From Eucommia ulmoides (Eukaryota > Streptophyta > Magnoliopsida > Garryales > Eucommiaceae), in NCBI GenBank assembly GCA_016647705.1, contig CM028340.1, positions 10,555,001 to 10,619,000 of the forward strand: a stretch of DNA of 64,000 nucleotides. Direction: 5' to 3'. Of this stretch, positions 11,833-23,004 are shown piece after piece (within the stretch, counting starts at the first letter, position 1; each line of letters begins with the position of its first letter). Made by a program: the position numbers and the translations under genes. The notes beneath the pieces are model-generated. The model was not told the origin of the DNA. It made no database searches and saw only the letters and a program-made list of their open reading frames with translations.

Positions 11833-12839
11833 TAATAGCACTTTACCCCCCTGTGGTTTGACCCATTTTCATTTGACCCCACTGTAGTTTGAACTTCGCC
11901 ACTTACCTTTCCTGTAGTTTGTGGACCTAAGTGCAACACTAACCCGTTGACAGAAAGGTTAAAATATCGATTTTACCCTTATGTAATTATTAACACTTTT
12001 GGGGTGTTAAATGCAATTAACCCAAATGCTTGAGGAAAATGAGACTCTCTCTCTAGGTAACACTCTCTCTCCTCAGCCTCTCACTATCAGACCTCTTATT
12101 CATGTTCCCTCATCATTCTCAGACGTCTTTTCTAGATCTCATCTCTCAATGGTCTGCGGTGGTCGGATATAGTAGGCGAGGGACGCCTCTCATGCACGAA
12201 TGTTGTATTCTCTCTCAGATTTCTCGATCTCAATTAATTTACCGTTCATTCTCCTTTCGAATCCTTCAATTTCTCATACCTCATTTATCTTTCTTGTTCA
12301 TCAAACATCACTCTTCTTAGAAACATACACACATACACGCTATTCTCGGTCTCGCTTATCATCGTTCGTCATCCACAGTTCGTTGTTCTCATCATCCTTC
12401 ATTGTTTAAGTACTTTTTTTTTTATTTGATCCATTGTTTATCATCGGATCGTCTCATTTCATCGTCCTTAACCATTCCAGATCTGACAACGATAACGTTT
12501 ATTTAAGTACTTTTTTTATCTGATCCATTGTTTATCATCGGATCGTCTCATTTCATCGTCCTTAACCATTCCAGATTTGACAACGATAACCTTAAATCGT
12601 TCTCATATTCTTACGAATTTGATTTGTTCTCAGATTCTTACGAATTCAAATGCCATTTTTCAATTTGTTCTCAGATTGTTTGATTCACGCTCGATTTGTT
12701 CTCAGATTTTTCGATTTTTCTCAAATTTGTTCTCAGGTAAAATTTGCATTTTTCGATTTCCATCATTCATTTTTTGGTGAATCTAAGTGCATGTTTTTTT
12801 TTTTTTTTTTCAAAATCAATATCAATGGTCTATCTAGAT
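11829..12839 (+). mobile_element. left half of a Mutator-like (Pack-MULE-like) element split by the Tat retrotransposon
   Basis: It begins GGGTTAATAGCACTTT. The next ~125 bp pair with the inverted sequence ending at 51343: both arms carry 'ctgtggttt', 'gaacttc.ccacttac.tttcc' and 'ggacctaa.tgcaa'. Inside the arm lies a pyrimidine-rich leader-like stretch (12040-12740) with a candidate splice donor, CTCAG|GTAAAATT near 12736. That is unlike a plain MITE and more like a captured gene 5' end. The half stops at the ATATC target duplication of the Tat element; the other half resumes at 50047. Confidence 0.7.
12405..12592 (+). repeat. ~97-bp tandem duplication in the leader-like region
   Basis: Two copies of a unit containing 'gatccattgtttatcatcgg' and 'cattccagat.tgacaacgata' lie head to tail with very few differences, so the duplication looks young compared with its surroundings. 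Confidence 0.85.
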
Positions 12840-12844
12840 ATATC

Positions 12845-13632
12845 TGTTGGGGTCGGAAATTGGTCCAACCAGTAGTATGGTCTGGGCACCCTTGGATCAG
12901 AGGTGATAGAGCTGGTATTGAGGTAGTCCTTGTTTGCCCTTTGTGTATAGCAGTCGAGATGGACGGGCGTTGTTCGACCTGCGTCTAAGCCGGGGTCTTC
13001 CTTACCATGTCTTTTACTCATAGCCATTTTTCGGGCCGAGCTCCAGTCTGTCACCTGCATATAGGACGACCGGGTTTTCCTAGGCGTGTTCCCTCCGGCG
13101 TGAGAGTAAGAGCTTGGGGGTAAGAATTCAGATCGAAGGGTTACTGTTACCTCGACCTGTCTCAGTGATCTGTGGTGGAGTTTCTCTCTCTAAAAATCCT
13201 TTTCTTCAAAGTGTTGACGAATCCTTTTATTTATAGGCAGAGACGTGATTAGTGTCCGCAAGATTAGGGCCTGAAGCCCAGATCAGTGCTAAGCAGTCAG
13301 GCGTATGGGTGACATTGCAGATTAGAGCTGTGGACCTAGGCCTTGGGCCCTTTACTGTAGATGGTGAGGCCCATGGGACCGACCTGGAAAAGGCGGCCAG
13401 TTGGACCGGGCATCTGGTCGTAGGTCGGGCTAGACGCGTTAACCTGTCCTCAATGGCAATTCTTCGGGAGGCTGTTATTTAGAGATCTTGAGTGTTTCCT
13501 ATCCACTGACCTAGAAAGGCACCCAGGCTGTCTATACACCGGGTGCACTCAAGTCATCGTTACATAGAGCTGGTGAGGTAGCAGATTTGGTCCAGGTAGG
13601 TAACACGTGGAAGGAGCTCGATTTTACCCACA
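12845..13632 (-). repeat. Tat 3' LTR (complete)
   Basis: The 788-bp LTR has TG/CA ends and an adjoining ATATC duplication. The part 13248-13632 matches the remaining right LTR (49655-50041) with many substitutions, so the insertion is old. Read on the minus strand, a TATAAATA box lies at 13235-13228. No strong polypurine tract is seen next to the LTR on the interior side; the minus-strand sequence there is only partly purine (GAGAGGCAAC). Confidence 0.9.
13228..13235 (-). promoter_or_regulatory. TATA box of the Tat LTR promoter
   Basis: TATAAATA on the minus strand within the 3' LTR. The corresponding segment is missing from the truncated 5' LTR, so the element has lost its own promoter copy. 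The role is inferred from position and sequence. Confidence 0.5.
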
Positions 13633-13875
13633 TCAGTTGCCTCTCAAGCCTTAGCGTGGAAATGGGACATAAGATACTGAGGGTTCTTTCGTCGGACTAC
13701 TGGGAACAATCAGCCGAGCTGATGGAGAGCGAAAATTAGACCGATCGTGGCTTTTGGCTTCCTCAAGAAGTTTGATTGTCACCCTGACTGGATGCACGAC
13801 GCGTGGCTGAAGGTGCGCGGATCGACGCTCTACGAACCTTCTGATCAATGTGACGATTCGACTTCTCGGCTCCTC

Positions 13876-13883
13876 TATAAATA
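13876..13883 (+). promoter_or_regulatory. TATA box of the antisense gene in Tat
   Basis: TATAAATA in the context 'ggctcctctataaatatac', ~155 bp before the first plausible start codon (14039) of the antisense reading region and just inside the 3' LTR. It would let that gene be transcribed independently of the LTR. Assigned by position; no transcript evidence is available. Confidence 0.5.
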
Positions 13884-14038
13884 TACACTTATTTCTCAAA
13901 TTTCTTCACAAGAGTATTGTGAAAGCTCCACCCGACCTCCGAGCACGGTACTTCTCTTTTTCTTATCAACTTTTATTCATATCTTCTGTGTCTGAGTCTA
14001 ACTCTTTGGGGAAAAGCCCATCTGGATCTGAACAGGTC

Positions 14039-16480
14039 ATGGCTAACCTACAGGTCATCCAGATCGAGCTCAACTCATCTGCGATCGAGGCCGATAAGCT
14101 CGAGGTGCCTTCGGCAATTGAGCCGGCCGATGAGCAAGAGGTCATAGTCGAGTGGACGTCTTCCTCTGAAGAGACCTAGGAGGTTGGGCCCAGCGGTTCT
14201 CAGAAGAGAAGGACGAGGAGTGAGGCAGGCTCTACTGGTGATCCCGTGGTTGAGCTTGACATGGGTCAATCTGTTGAGTTTGACAGAGAGGTTACATCTT
14301 CCAAGGAGGTGGCCACCTGACCATCGACGTCCAGCCACCCCCCCTACGGTGAGCTCAACTTTCCATCGGCCGGTCTGTGAGGTTCTCCCAAAGGCCTGGG
14401 TTTGGAGAGTGGAGTCCGACCTGACAGAGAAGGATGTTCGGGAATTGCAATCTAGATACGTGATCCCAGGCTCGGTGGTAACGCGCGTCCTCGAGGAGGA
14501 TGACCGAACTTCCGACCCACCCGAGGGGTTTATCACGATCTACGACAGACAGATGTTGGCCGGTCTATGATTTCCTATCTACCCCTGAGTGAGTGAGGTC
14601 TGTTGGGATCTCGGGTTTTGTCCATCACAGCTCGCTCCCAATAGTATGCATATGGTCGTGGCCTTCCACATGATCTGTCTGGCTGAGGGAATCACCTCAC
14701 CCATTGAGTTATTTCACATCGTCTTCTAGGTGAAGTCCATGTCCGGAGTGAAGGGATGGTGTTACATCTCTGCCTGTCAAAAATTTCTTAAGGGTTACAC
14801 CGACTCTATTAAGGACTGGAAGTCGGGCTTCGTCTTCCTGGGAGGTATTGGATGGGAAGCTGACGAGGTGCTAGAGTATGAATTCCCAGTTAATAAGTAC
14901 TAGGGAACTATGGGTAAGTATTTTCATCCTAGAACTTGAAAATGTTCTTCTCAGTTCATTTTTCCTGAGTTGGATATGTTTCTGTCTTTTCAGTTTCGAA
15001 GAAGTATAAGCATAGGCCAGAGATCCTTAAGGAGGAAGACCTGATTCTCGACACTCCATTCGCTAATGTCGGTGTCTTGATCGCGTCGTGCCTCTGTGAC
15101 CTCTACTTTTAGAGTGATTCGTCCTTGCCTGAGCCGACCTTAAAGAGAAATTCTTAGAATAGTAAGTATTTTTACCCTTACCCATCTAGTCATTTATACT
15201 TAGAGATTTCTTCATCGATTGACATTCCTCACTTCCCCACCTGCAGTTATGGACATAGCGACTCTAGCCCGACTGGCGGCGAAGGGTGTGAAGTAGGGCA
15301 GCAGGTCAAGCCAGCTCGCTCAAGAGGGTTAGGCTGACTAGACGGACCAAGAGAGACCGATACTGCAGGCATGCCAGATGAGGCCAATTTTGACTCAGAA
15401 GAAGACAGCTACCCTGGCCACTACCAGGCCGGCACCGATAGAGATGGATGTCGAGAATTCGGCCAACGCCAGGGACAAGAGGAGGCAGAAGGTTGGGGCA
15501 TCTGACACCTCGACCAGTCAGCAAAAGAAGAGCTAAACCGGGGCCTCGGCTAGTCAATGAGAGACGCAGCACAAGGAGAATGAGGTGGAGCGGTTCGTTG
15601 CCAGGACCGAGCTGCGAATCGATAAAGCCGTCACCTAGACCCCGACCATCCTACCGTCTTTTGTCCAGCAGATCACCCCGCCAGTGGACAAGGCAAGGTT
15701 CACCAACAAGTCTGATCGGCGGCTCTGCGTTGACAACTACTGGTGTCAGATCTCAGTAAGTGTTCACTTCAATTTTTTTTTGAACTTGGCCTTCTGGCTC
15801 AATTAATTTTTCTTTAATGCCTTTTGTTGCCGACCTCGTAGGGCCTCTTTTCTGCGCTGGAGATTGGGATCCGCTTACACTAGGCCAACCAGGAGCTTAA
15901 GGGGCTGGTAAAACAGAGAGAAGAAGACATCAATCTCCTAGCCCAATACCAGAAGAAGCTGGAGAGGTTCTAGGCTGAGAATGACGGTCTATCCAAGAAG
16001 GCCGAGGAGTTCAGGAAGTCCAAGCATATTACTGCTGGTAAGCTTGAGGAGCTGAAATGGAGCCGGGCGTCTGAGCTAGACATGGCCCAGGTTGAAGCGG
16101 TTGAAAGTTTCAAGAAGAACGAAGAGTTTACCGAGCTCCGAGATCGGATTGCAATGAGCGTGATCCAGGTCGACTTCAAGGGATCTATTAACTTAGTCCG
16201 GCGCCAGTTCCTGGACATTGATCATACAAAAATCGAGCTCGAACCCTCAGAGCAACACCTTGCAGAAGCCTAGGCTTGACAGGACATGTTCACGTGCGTG
16301 TCGATTGTTGAGCAGGCCATCCAAGACGCTAGGTCGAATAGACCCTCGGGGGTAATGGCGGCTCGTAGAGGTCGTCCAGGGACCGGAGAGTGGTAAGTGG
16401 ACAATCTGGTGACCCAACAGGAATAGAAGATGTTGGCAGGGGACAGACCGGCCTAGATCCATTCCAACAATAGCTCCCAT
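14039..16480 (+). pseudogene. antisense gene of the Tat element ('putative gypsy type transposon' domain), decayed
   Basis: It runs opposite to gag-pol, between integrase and the 3' LTR, the position of the extra antisense gene in RIRE2/Retand-type Tat elements. After a start at 14039 and an acidic lead, frames at 14390-14900 show the family's features: an ESDLTEKDVRELQSRYVIPG-like stretch, PPEGFITIYDR, FCPSQLAPNSM, then KGWCYISACQKFLKGY. These match the PF04195-type domain as I know it. Three candidate introns (14914-14993, 15162-15246, 15756-15841) have GTAAGT/GTAAGTG donors and AG acceptors. The last exon encodes a lysine/glutamate-rich coiled coil (15890-16270). At least six TAG/TGA stops and a frame change break it. 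Function in the family is unknown. Confidence 0.7.
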
Positions 16481-16721
16481 TCAGCCCAGTTAAACAACAA
16501 AACTTTTATTTTTTACTCTTTTTTTTTTTATTTAACTCGATAAGGAGCGGGCTTGTACTTACGGGTAGAAGTCCCAGTTTTTTGTAATCCCAATTTTTTG
16601 AACAATTAATAGAACTCTTTCATTTTGCCAATTGTGCGTCGCCTGTTTTATTCTTCTGATTTTGTTTGTTGAATCTTTCCTGGCCGGTTATCAGTTGAAA
16701 CTAACACAAGCGTTTTATTTT

Positions 16722-16953
16722 CAAGTTCATGGGATTTATCGACCTGGAGAACTCGGGCTGGGAAGTCGTCGGTTTAGTGACCGAGGCGATTCTCATCAGC
16801 TCGGTAGTTCTCTGAGAAGTCCTATCACGTTATTTCTCAAGTTCACAGGATTTATCGACCTGGAGAACCCGGACTGGGAAGTCGTCGGTTTAGTGACCGA
16901 GGCGATTCTCATCAGCTCGGTAGTTTTCTGAGAAGTCCCATCACGTTATTTCT
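16722..16953. repeat. two tandem 116-bp units in the Tat 3' region
   Basis: The unit starting 'caagttca.gggatttatcg' at 16722 is repeated at 16838, and a third copy is started at 16954. The copies are nearly identical. A 99-codon frame across them is a by-product of the repeat. Confidence 0.9.
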
Positions 16954-17466
16954 CAAGTTGCATCCACCTTGCCCCATAGGCGACCGTAAGAGCTAGTATG
17001 AATGAGTTGTTATGGTCATCTTTTGGCACCCAGTGACTTGTTACAACTTGGTATTGATGTGTTTTGGCTTGTCGTTTTGCCCCCCAGACGATCTAGTGAG
17101 CTCGATTTTATCGAGCTTCTCGGTCTTCTTATAGGATCCGACCTAATATTTGATAGTTTCATCACCGGATCATCTTCTTGGTGAGAGGGCTACCTCTACC
17201 CGGAGGAATGGCTAGAGCACGGCTCACCCTAGCCTTTGGCATGACGGGCTGCTCGCTTCCGCCTTAGTAGGGAGAAGGGCTGGAGGACAGCTCACCCCGG
17301 CCTCTCGGCAGACAAAGGGTTTCTCGTCCCTGCCTTTAGACTCAAAGATTTTGGAAACTAGAATTTTATTAAATCGAAAAAGCCTTTTTTTATTGACTTC
17401 AACCTTTCCATTACAATCTTCTGGGATCAAAGTAGCAAAAAGTATTTGACAAGCTTAAGGATTCGA

Positions 17467-18720
17467 TTACTCTCTCAGATAGTAGCGTTTCAAGTGTTCG
17501 GCATTCCAGGGATGTCTGAGAGGTACCCCTTCTTCAATTTCCAAGTTATAGGTTCCAGGCCGAGTTATGCGAGTCACCCAATAAGGGCCTTCTAAGCTCG
17601 GAGCTAACTTTTCGGCATTTTGTTCCTTTGTGGCCAAGGTAACCTTCCTCAGGATAAGGTCACTGACATCAAAGGATCGAGGCCAAACCCAGTGATTATA
17701 GTCTCGGGTTGTTCTCTGTTGATAGGCAGTCTGGTGAATCTAAGCCCTTTCTCTCATCTCTTCAAGCAGGTCGAGGTTGAGAGCCAAGTTCGCCTCATTT
17801 TCAGCTCGGTTGAACGGTTGAGATGTTTGGGGAGAGGGCAGGCCAATCTCGATTGGGATGACTGTCTCTGAACCAAACATCATCGCCAAAGGAGTCTCGC
17901 CGGTCGGAGTACGTGCCGTGGTACTACAGGCCCATAGCACGGGGTACAGGTCTTCCACCTAAAACCCCTTGGATTTGTCCAACCTGGTCTTCATGTTCTA
18001 CAAGATAGTCTGATTGGTGACTTTGACCTGGCCGTTAGCCTGAGAATGGCCAGGGGAGGAGAAATGTGTTCTAATCCCCAACCCAGAACACAGCTCGGTA
18101 AATAGGTCGTTCTCGAACTACTTTCTATTGTTCGAGACGCTAACTTTAGGGATGCCAAATCGACAAATCATGTGCTTCCATATGAAGTCTCAAATCTATT
18201 TCTTAGTGATTTTGGCGAGTGGCTCGGCTTTAACCCATTTGGTAAAGTAGTCCATGGCGACGACCAAGAATTTTCACTGGCTGGTCCTCTAAGGGAATGA
18301 GCTGAGGAGGTCGATACCCTACTGGGCGAATGGCCACATGCTAGACATCGAGACTAGATTGGTTAGCGGAGCATGAGATTGCGTGGCGAATCACTAGTAC
18401 TTGTCACATTTCTTAATGAATTCCCCAGCGTCTTCGAGTATCTTGGGCTAGTAGTAATCGTTCAAGAGTAGCTTCCGAGCTAATGACCTACCCCCCAAGT
18501 GATTTTCACAAATACCCTCGTGAACCTCTCTCACGACGTACTCGGCCTCCTCAGGTCGGAGACATCTAGAGTATGGACCAGAGAATGACTTACGGTATAG
18601 GATGCCGTCGATGAAGGTGTACCAAGATGCTTGGTACCATATTCTCCGGGATTGGGCTTTATCTTCCAAGAGCATCCCATCGGTGAGATAACTCACTATT
18701 GAATCCATTCATGTCGACTC
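17467..18720 (-). pseudogene. Tat integrase (C-terminal part of pol), inactivated
   Basis: On the minus strand this encodes the zinc-binding H2C2 start (LYRKSFSGPYSRCL, REVHEGICENHLGG, KCDKY), a retroviral-type integrase core and a C-terminal tail ending near RPWNAEHL-like RHPWNAEHLKRYYLRE, with the stop at 17467-17469. The first core aspartate is present (GIDLLSSFP). The second lies in VSNNRK where DNG is expected, and the glutamate is replaced in NGQVKVTN where NGQVEVTN is expected. Several in-frame TAG/TGA stops occur at expected Trp or Gln positions. The next gene toward the LTR is the antisense gene on the plus strand. It cannot encode active integrase. Confidence 0.85.
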
Positions 18721-19468
18721 GATACCTACGGTGCAGATCATCCCTGATTCGTCTGAGGAGGCTGTACTCAACTTGGACAGAAATTCTACGGGGGGACCGT
18801 TCACTTAAGTGTATATTCCACCACTGAGGCCAGGTTAGCCAACACATAAGCATGCCTTTTTTCCTCTAGAGGTATTTGCGTGACTTGCACTTTCTCGAAG
18901 ATTTTGGTTAGGTTTTTCACTATCTCCAGGTAGTCCACCATACTCGGGTTCTTGGCTAGGTATTCACCATTAACTTGGTTCACCACGAGCTAGGAATTAC
19001 ACATTACCAAGAGGGTTTTTACATTGAATTCCTGGGCTAGCCGTAGCTCGACCAACAAGGCTTCGTACTCGGCCTCATTATTCATGGACTAGAATTCGAG
19101 CCTGAGGGCGTATTTGATCTCCTCTTTATTCGAGGTGACAAGGACCATCCCGGCACCCGAGCTGTTCTGGTTGGAGGATTCGTCAGTGAAGAGTTGTTAT
19201 GAGCTGGGGCTCAGATCAGAGCATATTTTGGCCATTTCATCTGAGTTCCCAGCCCATTCTAGATTTTGAGATGTCTTCTCGGCGTCATCTTGGTCGGTGA
19301 CGGTCTTTTCCTCGGAGAAGGTCAACTCAGTTATGAAATCAACCAGGACCTACCCCTTTATCGCCGTCCTAGGGCGATACTCGATATGGAATTGGCCAGT
19401 TGTAGGCTACTTCGTTAACCTGCCTGAGACATTCGGGGAATGGAGAATTTGCCTTAATGCATGTTCGG
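18721..19468 (-). pseudogene. Tat RNase H region (end of first and whole second RNase H), inactivated
   Basis: Reading resumes exactly at the Athila insertion with TEHALRQILHSPNVSGRLTK, the tether-like segment after the first RNase H. A second RNase H follows, as in dual-RNase-H Tat elements: LFTDESSNQNSSGAGMVLVT, then NNEAEYEALL, then an expected 'DSQLVVNQVNGEY' that here reads N-S-stop before LVVNQVNGEY. The third acidic residue is thus lost and stops are frequent. Downstream it continues into integrase. Confidence 0.8.
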
Positions 19469-21178
19469 TGATAGGTGTCAATTACCTACGTATTTCCAAT
19501 CTAAATTTGTTAGTTTTCGAGTACGTTTATAGTTATTTTTATATGTTTTAATATGTTTTTATACTTTTTGTATAAACCAGGCATGTGGAGCAAAAAGATA
19601 GGAAACTAGAGCGAAAACGATAAGATCGAACCGAAGGCGAGTCGAACTTACGGTGGATAAACAAGGAAGGAGGCAAAAATATGAAGGAAGCCCACTGCCA
19701 AGGTGTCCAGACCTTCGCCTAGGCAGTGAAGATGCTGAGAATGACAAAAGGCTACTGACAGCCCACCGCCTAGGCAGGAAATTCCTCCGCCTAGGTGGAA
19801 ACCCCAATAGAAACATTTTCAAGTCCACCGCCTACTTCTTCGCCTAGGCGGTCATCAAACCTGCAAAGCCGGTACAAGTGTTGTAACTACAATGCTATTT
19901 TGGACTATGATGTAATCCAATTTTGGCAATACACAAAAAATGTAAGTGGTATATATTTTTCTTATCTTTCCATAGGTTTTTGAATCACCTCAATCGGAGT
20001 TCGGATGAATAAGTTACAGCCAAAACAAAATTGAAAACCTGTAGTAACTTCGCCTAGGCGAATTTTTCTGCGCCTAGGCGAATTTCCGGCAGAAAGTTAA
20101 CCAACTTAACTTCGCCTAGGTGAAGTTTTCTTCGCCTAGGCGAAAATCCTACAGTATACCCTTGATATTTATTAGATATTTTGAGATCTTTTGGGATTTT
20201 TTTTTTTCCCTTCTCTCTTCCTCTCTTCCCCCTCTTTAGCCCTTAAGGCCTTAGGCCATATTTTAGGAGTAGGATTAGGGATTTTTGAGGGAGATCTCTC
20301 AACCTGAGGTGGAGGATCAACGAGGAAGCGATCGATCGACATTTCTAACGGCAAATCTTCGGATATCGGCTAAGTCACTTGTTTCCTCTCTTTGTTTTCT
20401 TCATTTTGGTAGTTGTTGAGCATGTTAAGCTCGTTTTATATTGTATAAATGGTTAGGGCCATGAATTAAACATGGATTGTAATAGGGATTAACGTATTAT
20501 TTGTGAAAATGTAGTTTTGGTTGAATTTGTGTTTCGTTTATGGTTGTTCCTTATAATTTCGATTGTGTTATCATGTTTTCTATGATTATATGCTAGTTTA
20601 GATATATTGAGAATACGGGGTTTAACACTCGGGAGAGGTAACCCCAGATTCGGACTAGGGTTAACATAACAAGACAATCTAACGACCCGAGAGGGCGTTA
20701 GAAAGTGTGCAATCGATGACGTTGGCGCGAGACTCATGTGACCTAGAGTCGTTAAGACATTGAGGGGGACTTCGGAATTGACACGAAGTCACGTATTCCT
20801 AAGTCTTTCACTCGGAAGAGGTGGCGAGGGAGTTTACAAACCGAGATTGTCGGATACGCCGAACGCCGTTAATGTTAACTAAAACGAAATCAAACGCATT
20901 TAAGTAAATAAAGTTAATCGCTAGGCAATCTACTCCCCTAAACAATCTCAAATTAGTATTTATAGTATAGTTAACTTAATTAGTATTTTAGTTTAGTATT
21001 ATTTTTAAATTAAATTCCATTTTTGTCGCCTAGATAAAGTCAGGTTATGACAATCGCGATATTCGATAGTAACAACACCAATCCCTGTGGACACGATACC
21101 TGACCGAAAGGTCCACTATACTAAAACTTGATCCGTATGCTTGCGGTGAAAGTGGCAACGCTTATTTAGCGGCCACCA
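19469..21178 (+). repeat. Athila LTR 1
   Basis: Starts TGATAGGTGTC and ends GCGGCCACCA, followed after six bases by a primer-binding site. It contains a cluster of the palindrome CGCCTAGGCG and one-base variants between 19690 and 20150. Start and end were fixed by comparison with the solo LTR at 39130-40826, which has clean target duplications. Confidence 0.85.
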
Positions 21179-23004
21179 AGTTTTTGGCGCCATTGCTGAG
21201 GATTGTCTTGTTGATTACTATCGATATTGGGAGTAAATAACTTGATTTTAATCTAGGCATTTTTGTATATAATTTTCATTTGTAGTTTTGTTTTTGTTTT
21301 CCTACAGGATGCTTGAAGATGTTAGATCGACAGATACTCCTGCGGTTCGATCATTGAAAATCCTGCCAGTCTTGTGGGCATGTGTCAGGCCGAGAATATT
21401 AAACCAAGCGCTTCTTGGGAGGCAACCCAGGGTCACAAATAAGTTAGATACATCTCCATCAATTTGAGTCGGAGGCGAGATCCTCTTGCCTCCCAGGTAC
21501 GTGTTCTAAACCTCTGTGTTCAATATCATGCTATATACTGTCATTGGGATCGCTGACGGCTTGTTTGGACACCACCTGTGTTGAGTTGGTAGTGATGTGT
21601 AGTACGTTTTAGTATGTGTATATGTTTTTTTTAGCATGTTTTACTATTTTTATATGTTTGTATGCTTGTTTAGGATTAATTTGTTTAGTTTAGTTGTTAT
21701 TTTGTGTTGAGTTTTGACGTCATCTGGGACTTTACCCGATGATGACTCTGTTCCCTGATTGTTTTGAGGTTGAGCGTAATGCTCATTCATGTGTGTTATG
21801 TGTGCTTAACATATCGTTTAGTAAAAGTTATTGTAGACCCTAAATGCACGAGCACGTAAACTCAATATAGCACTATCTTATTGATTTGAAACTGAATATC
21901 CGTCAATCAATTTCATGACAATAGGGATTCTAGAACCTGATTTGGGAGAAATTCAAGGCGAAATCCTAGGCGAGGTTGTTTAGGAGATATGATTTAGGCA
22001 GTCATTTGATCGCTTGAGCCTTTTGAAGCCTACCATGTAATATCATTATCCTTCGTTACCCTGTCGAAGCCTAATAGCCGTTTCAATTCTGAACACTTAA
22101 ACAAATACCCTAGCCGATTGAACTTTTTCAAAACCTATATCGCTAAATTGAAGGCACAATTTGAGTGAATTTAGCATTTCGCTACTTGATGTGAACGGTT
22201 GTGTTAGGCCAAAATTCTAATTTGGTTCGGTATTCGAGTACTCACTTGTCGTTTGTCATTCATATTGTTTGAACATTCCTAAGGTTATAAGAATTCGAAT
22301 ACGTTTTGGGGTGTGTTACTTAATCATTTTTGCATACTCTTAAAATTGTAGAAATTCGAATGAGTTTGGAGGTGTGTTAAAAAAAAAATAGTTTTTTTTT
22401 TACATGACAAGTGAGTACGACGTTCTTAAACGTTTGTTCAAGGTTGTTTCTAAAAAATATGGGGTTTCGAGTGTGAGAATGCCAAGCGATGTGCCTCGGG
22501 TAACGTTAAGTTAACAACGTTAACCTGTTCTCTATTCCAAAATACCCTTGGCCATTATTCCAAAACCGAACCAAGTCCTACTGATCTTCATGAACCTTCG
22601 AGTCTACATTAGCAGAGAATAGATCCAAGGTCAGGCGTATGGATTTCCTATACCTTGAAGGTTTTAGTCATGATCTTTATTTAGGGATAATCCCATCTAA
22701 TCAACGGATAGTAGTATAATTGAGTTTAATCACACATACTTAAACCGGATCTAGAATGGCTCTTACTATGTTTGAACGTTGAAATTCTAGATCATCACAT
22801 GGTGTGATTTATGCTTGAACTTGATAGGATTAGGGGCCGATGAGGGAAAAATCTTTCGGCCAGTAGATGATAATAAAAACTTACACATTTTTGTTTTTAA
22901 TGTTTTTCATTTGTAGTTTTTAATTTCGTAATTAGTTTGTATACTTTCTCTATTGTGTGGGTGTTTTGCTCGAGGACTAGCAAAATTATGAGTTTGGGGG
23001 TATT
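21179..23004 (+). mobile_element. deleted interior of the first Athila unit (no pol)
   Basis: After the primer site, a short leader with a candidate acceptor (CTACAG at ~21303) runs directly into the conserved Athila 3' box CGCTTCTTGGGAGGCAAC (21407), so gag and pol are missing. The rest is 3' non-coding DNA similar to 44540-46090 and ends in the polypurine tract GAGTTTGGGGG before LTR 2. It has no coding capacity. Confidence 0.8.
21185..21202 (+). promoter_or_regulatory. primer-binding site, tRNA-Asp type
   Basis: TGGCGCCATTGCTGAGGA lies seven bases after LTR 1. It resembles the TGGCGCCGTTGCCGGGGA site complementary to the 3' end of plant tRNA-Asp used by Athila elements, with substitutions. 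Confidence 0.75.

Noticed and set aside
14075..14536. 153-codon minus-strand frame opposite the antisense Tat gene
   Set aside because: Shadow frame of the plus-strand antisense gene, whose domain words are clear on the other strand.
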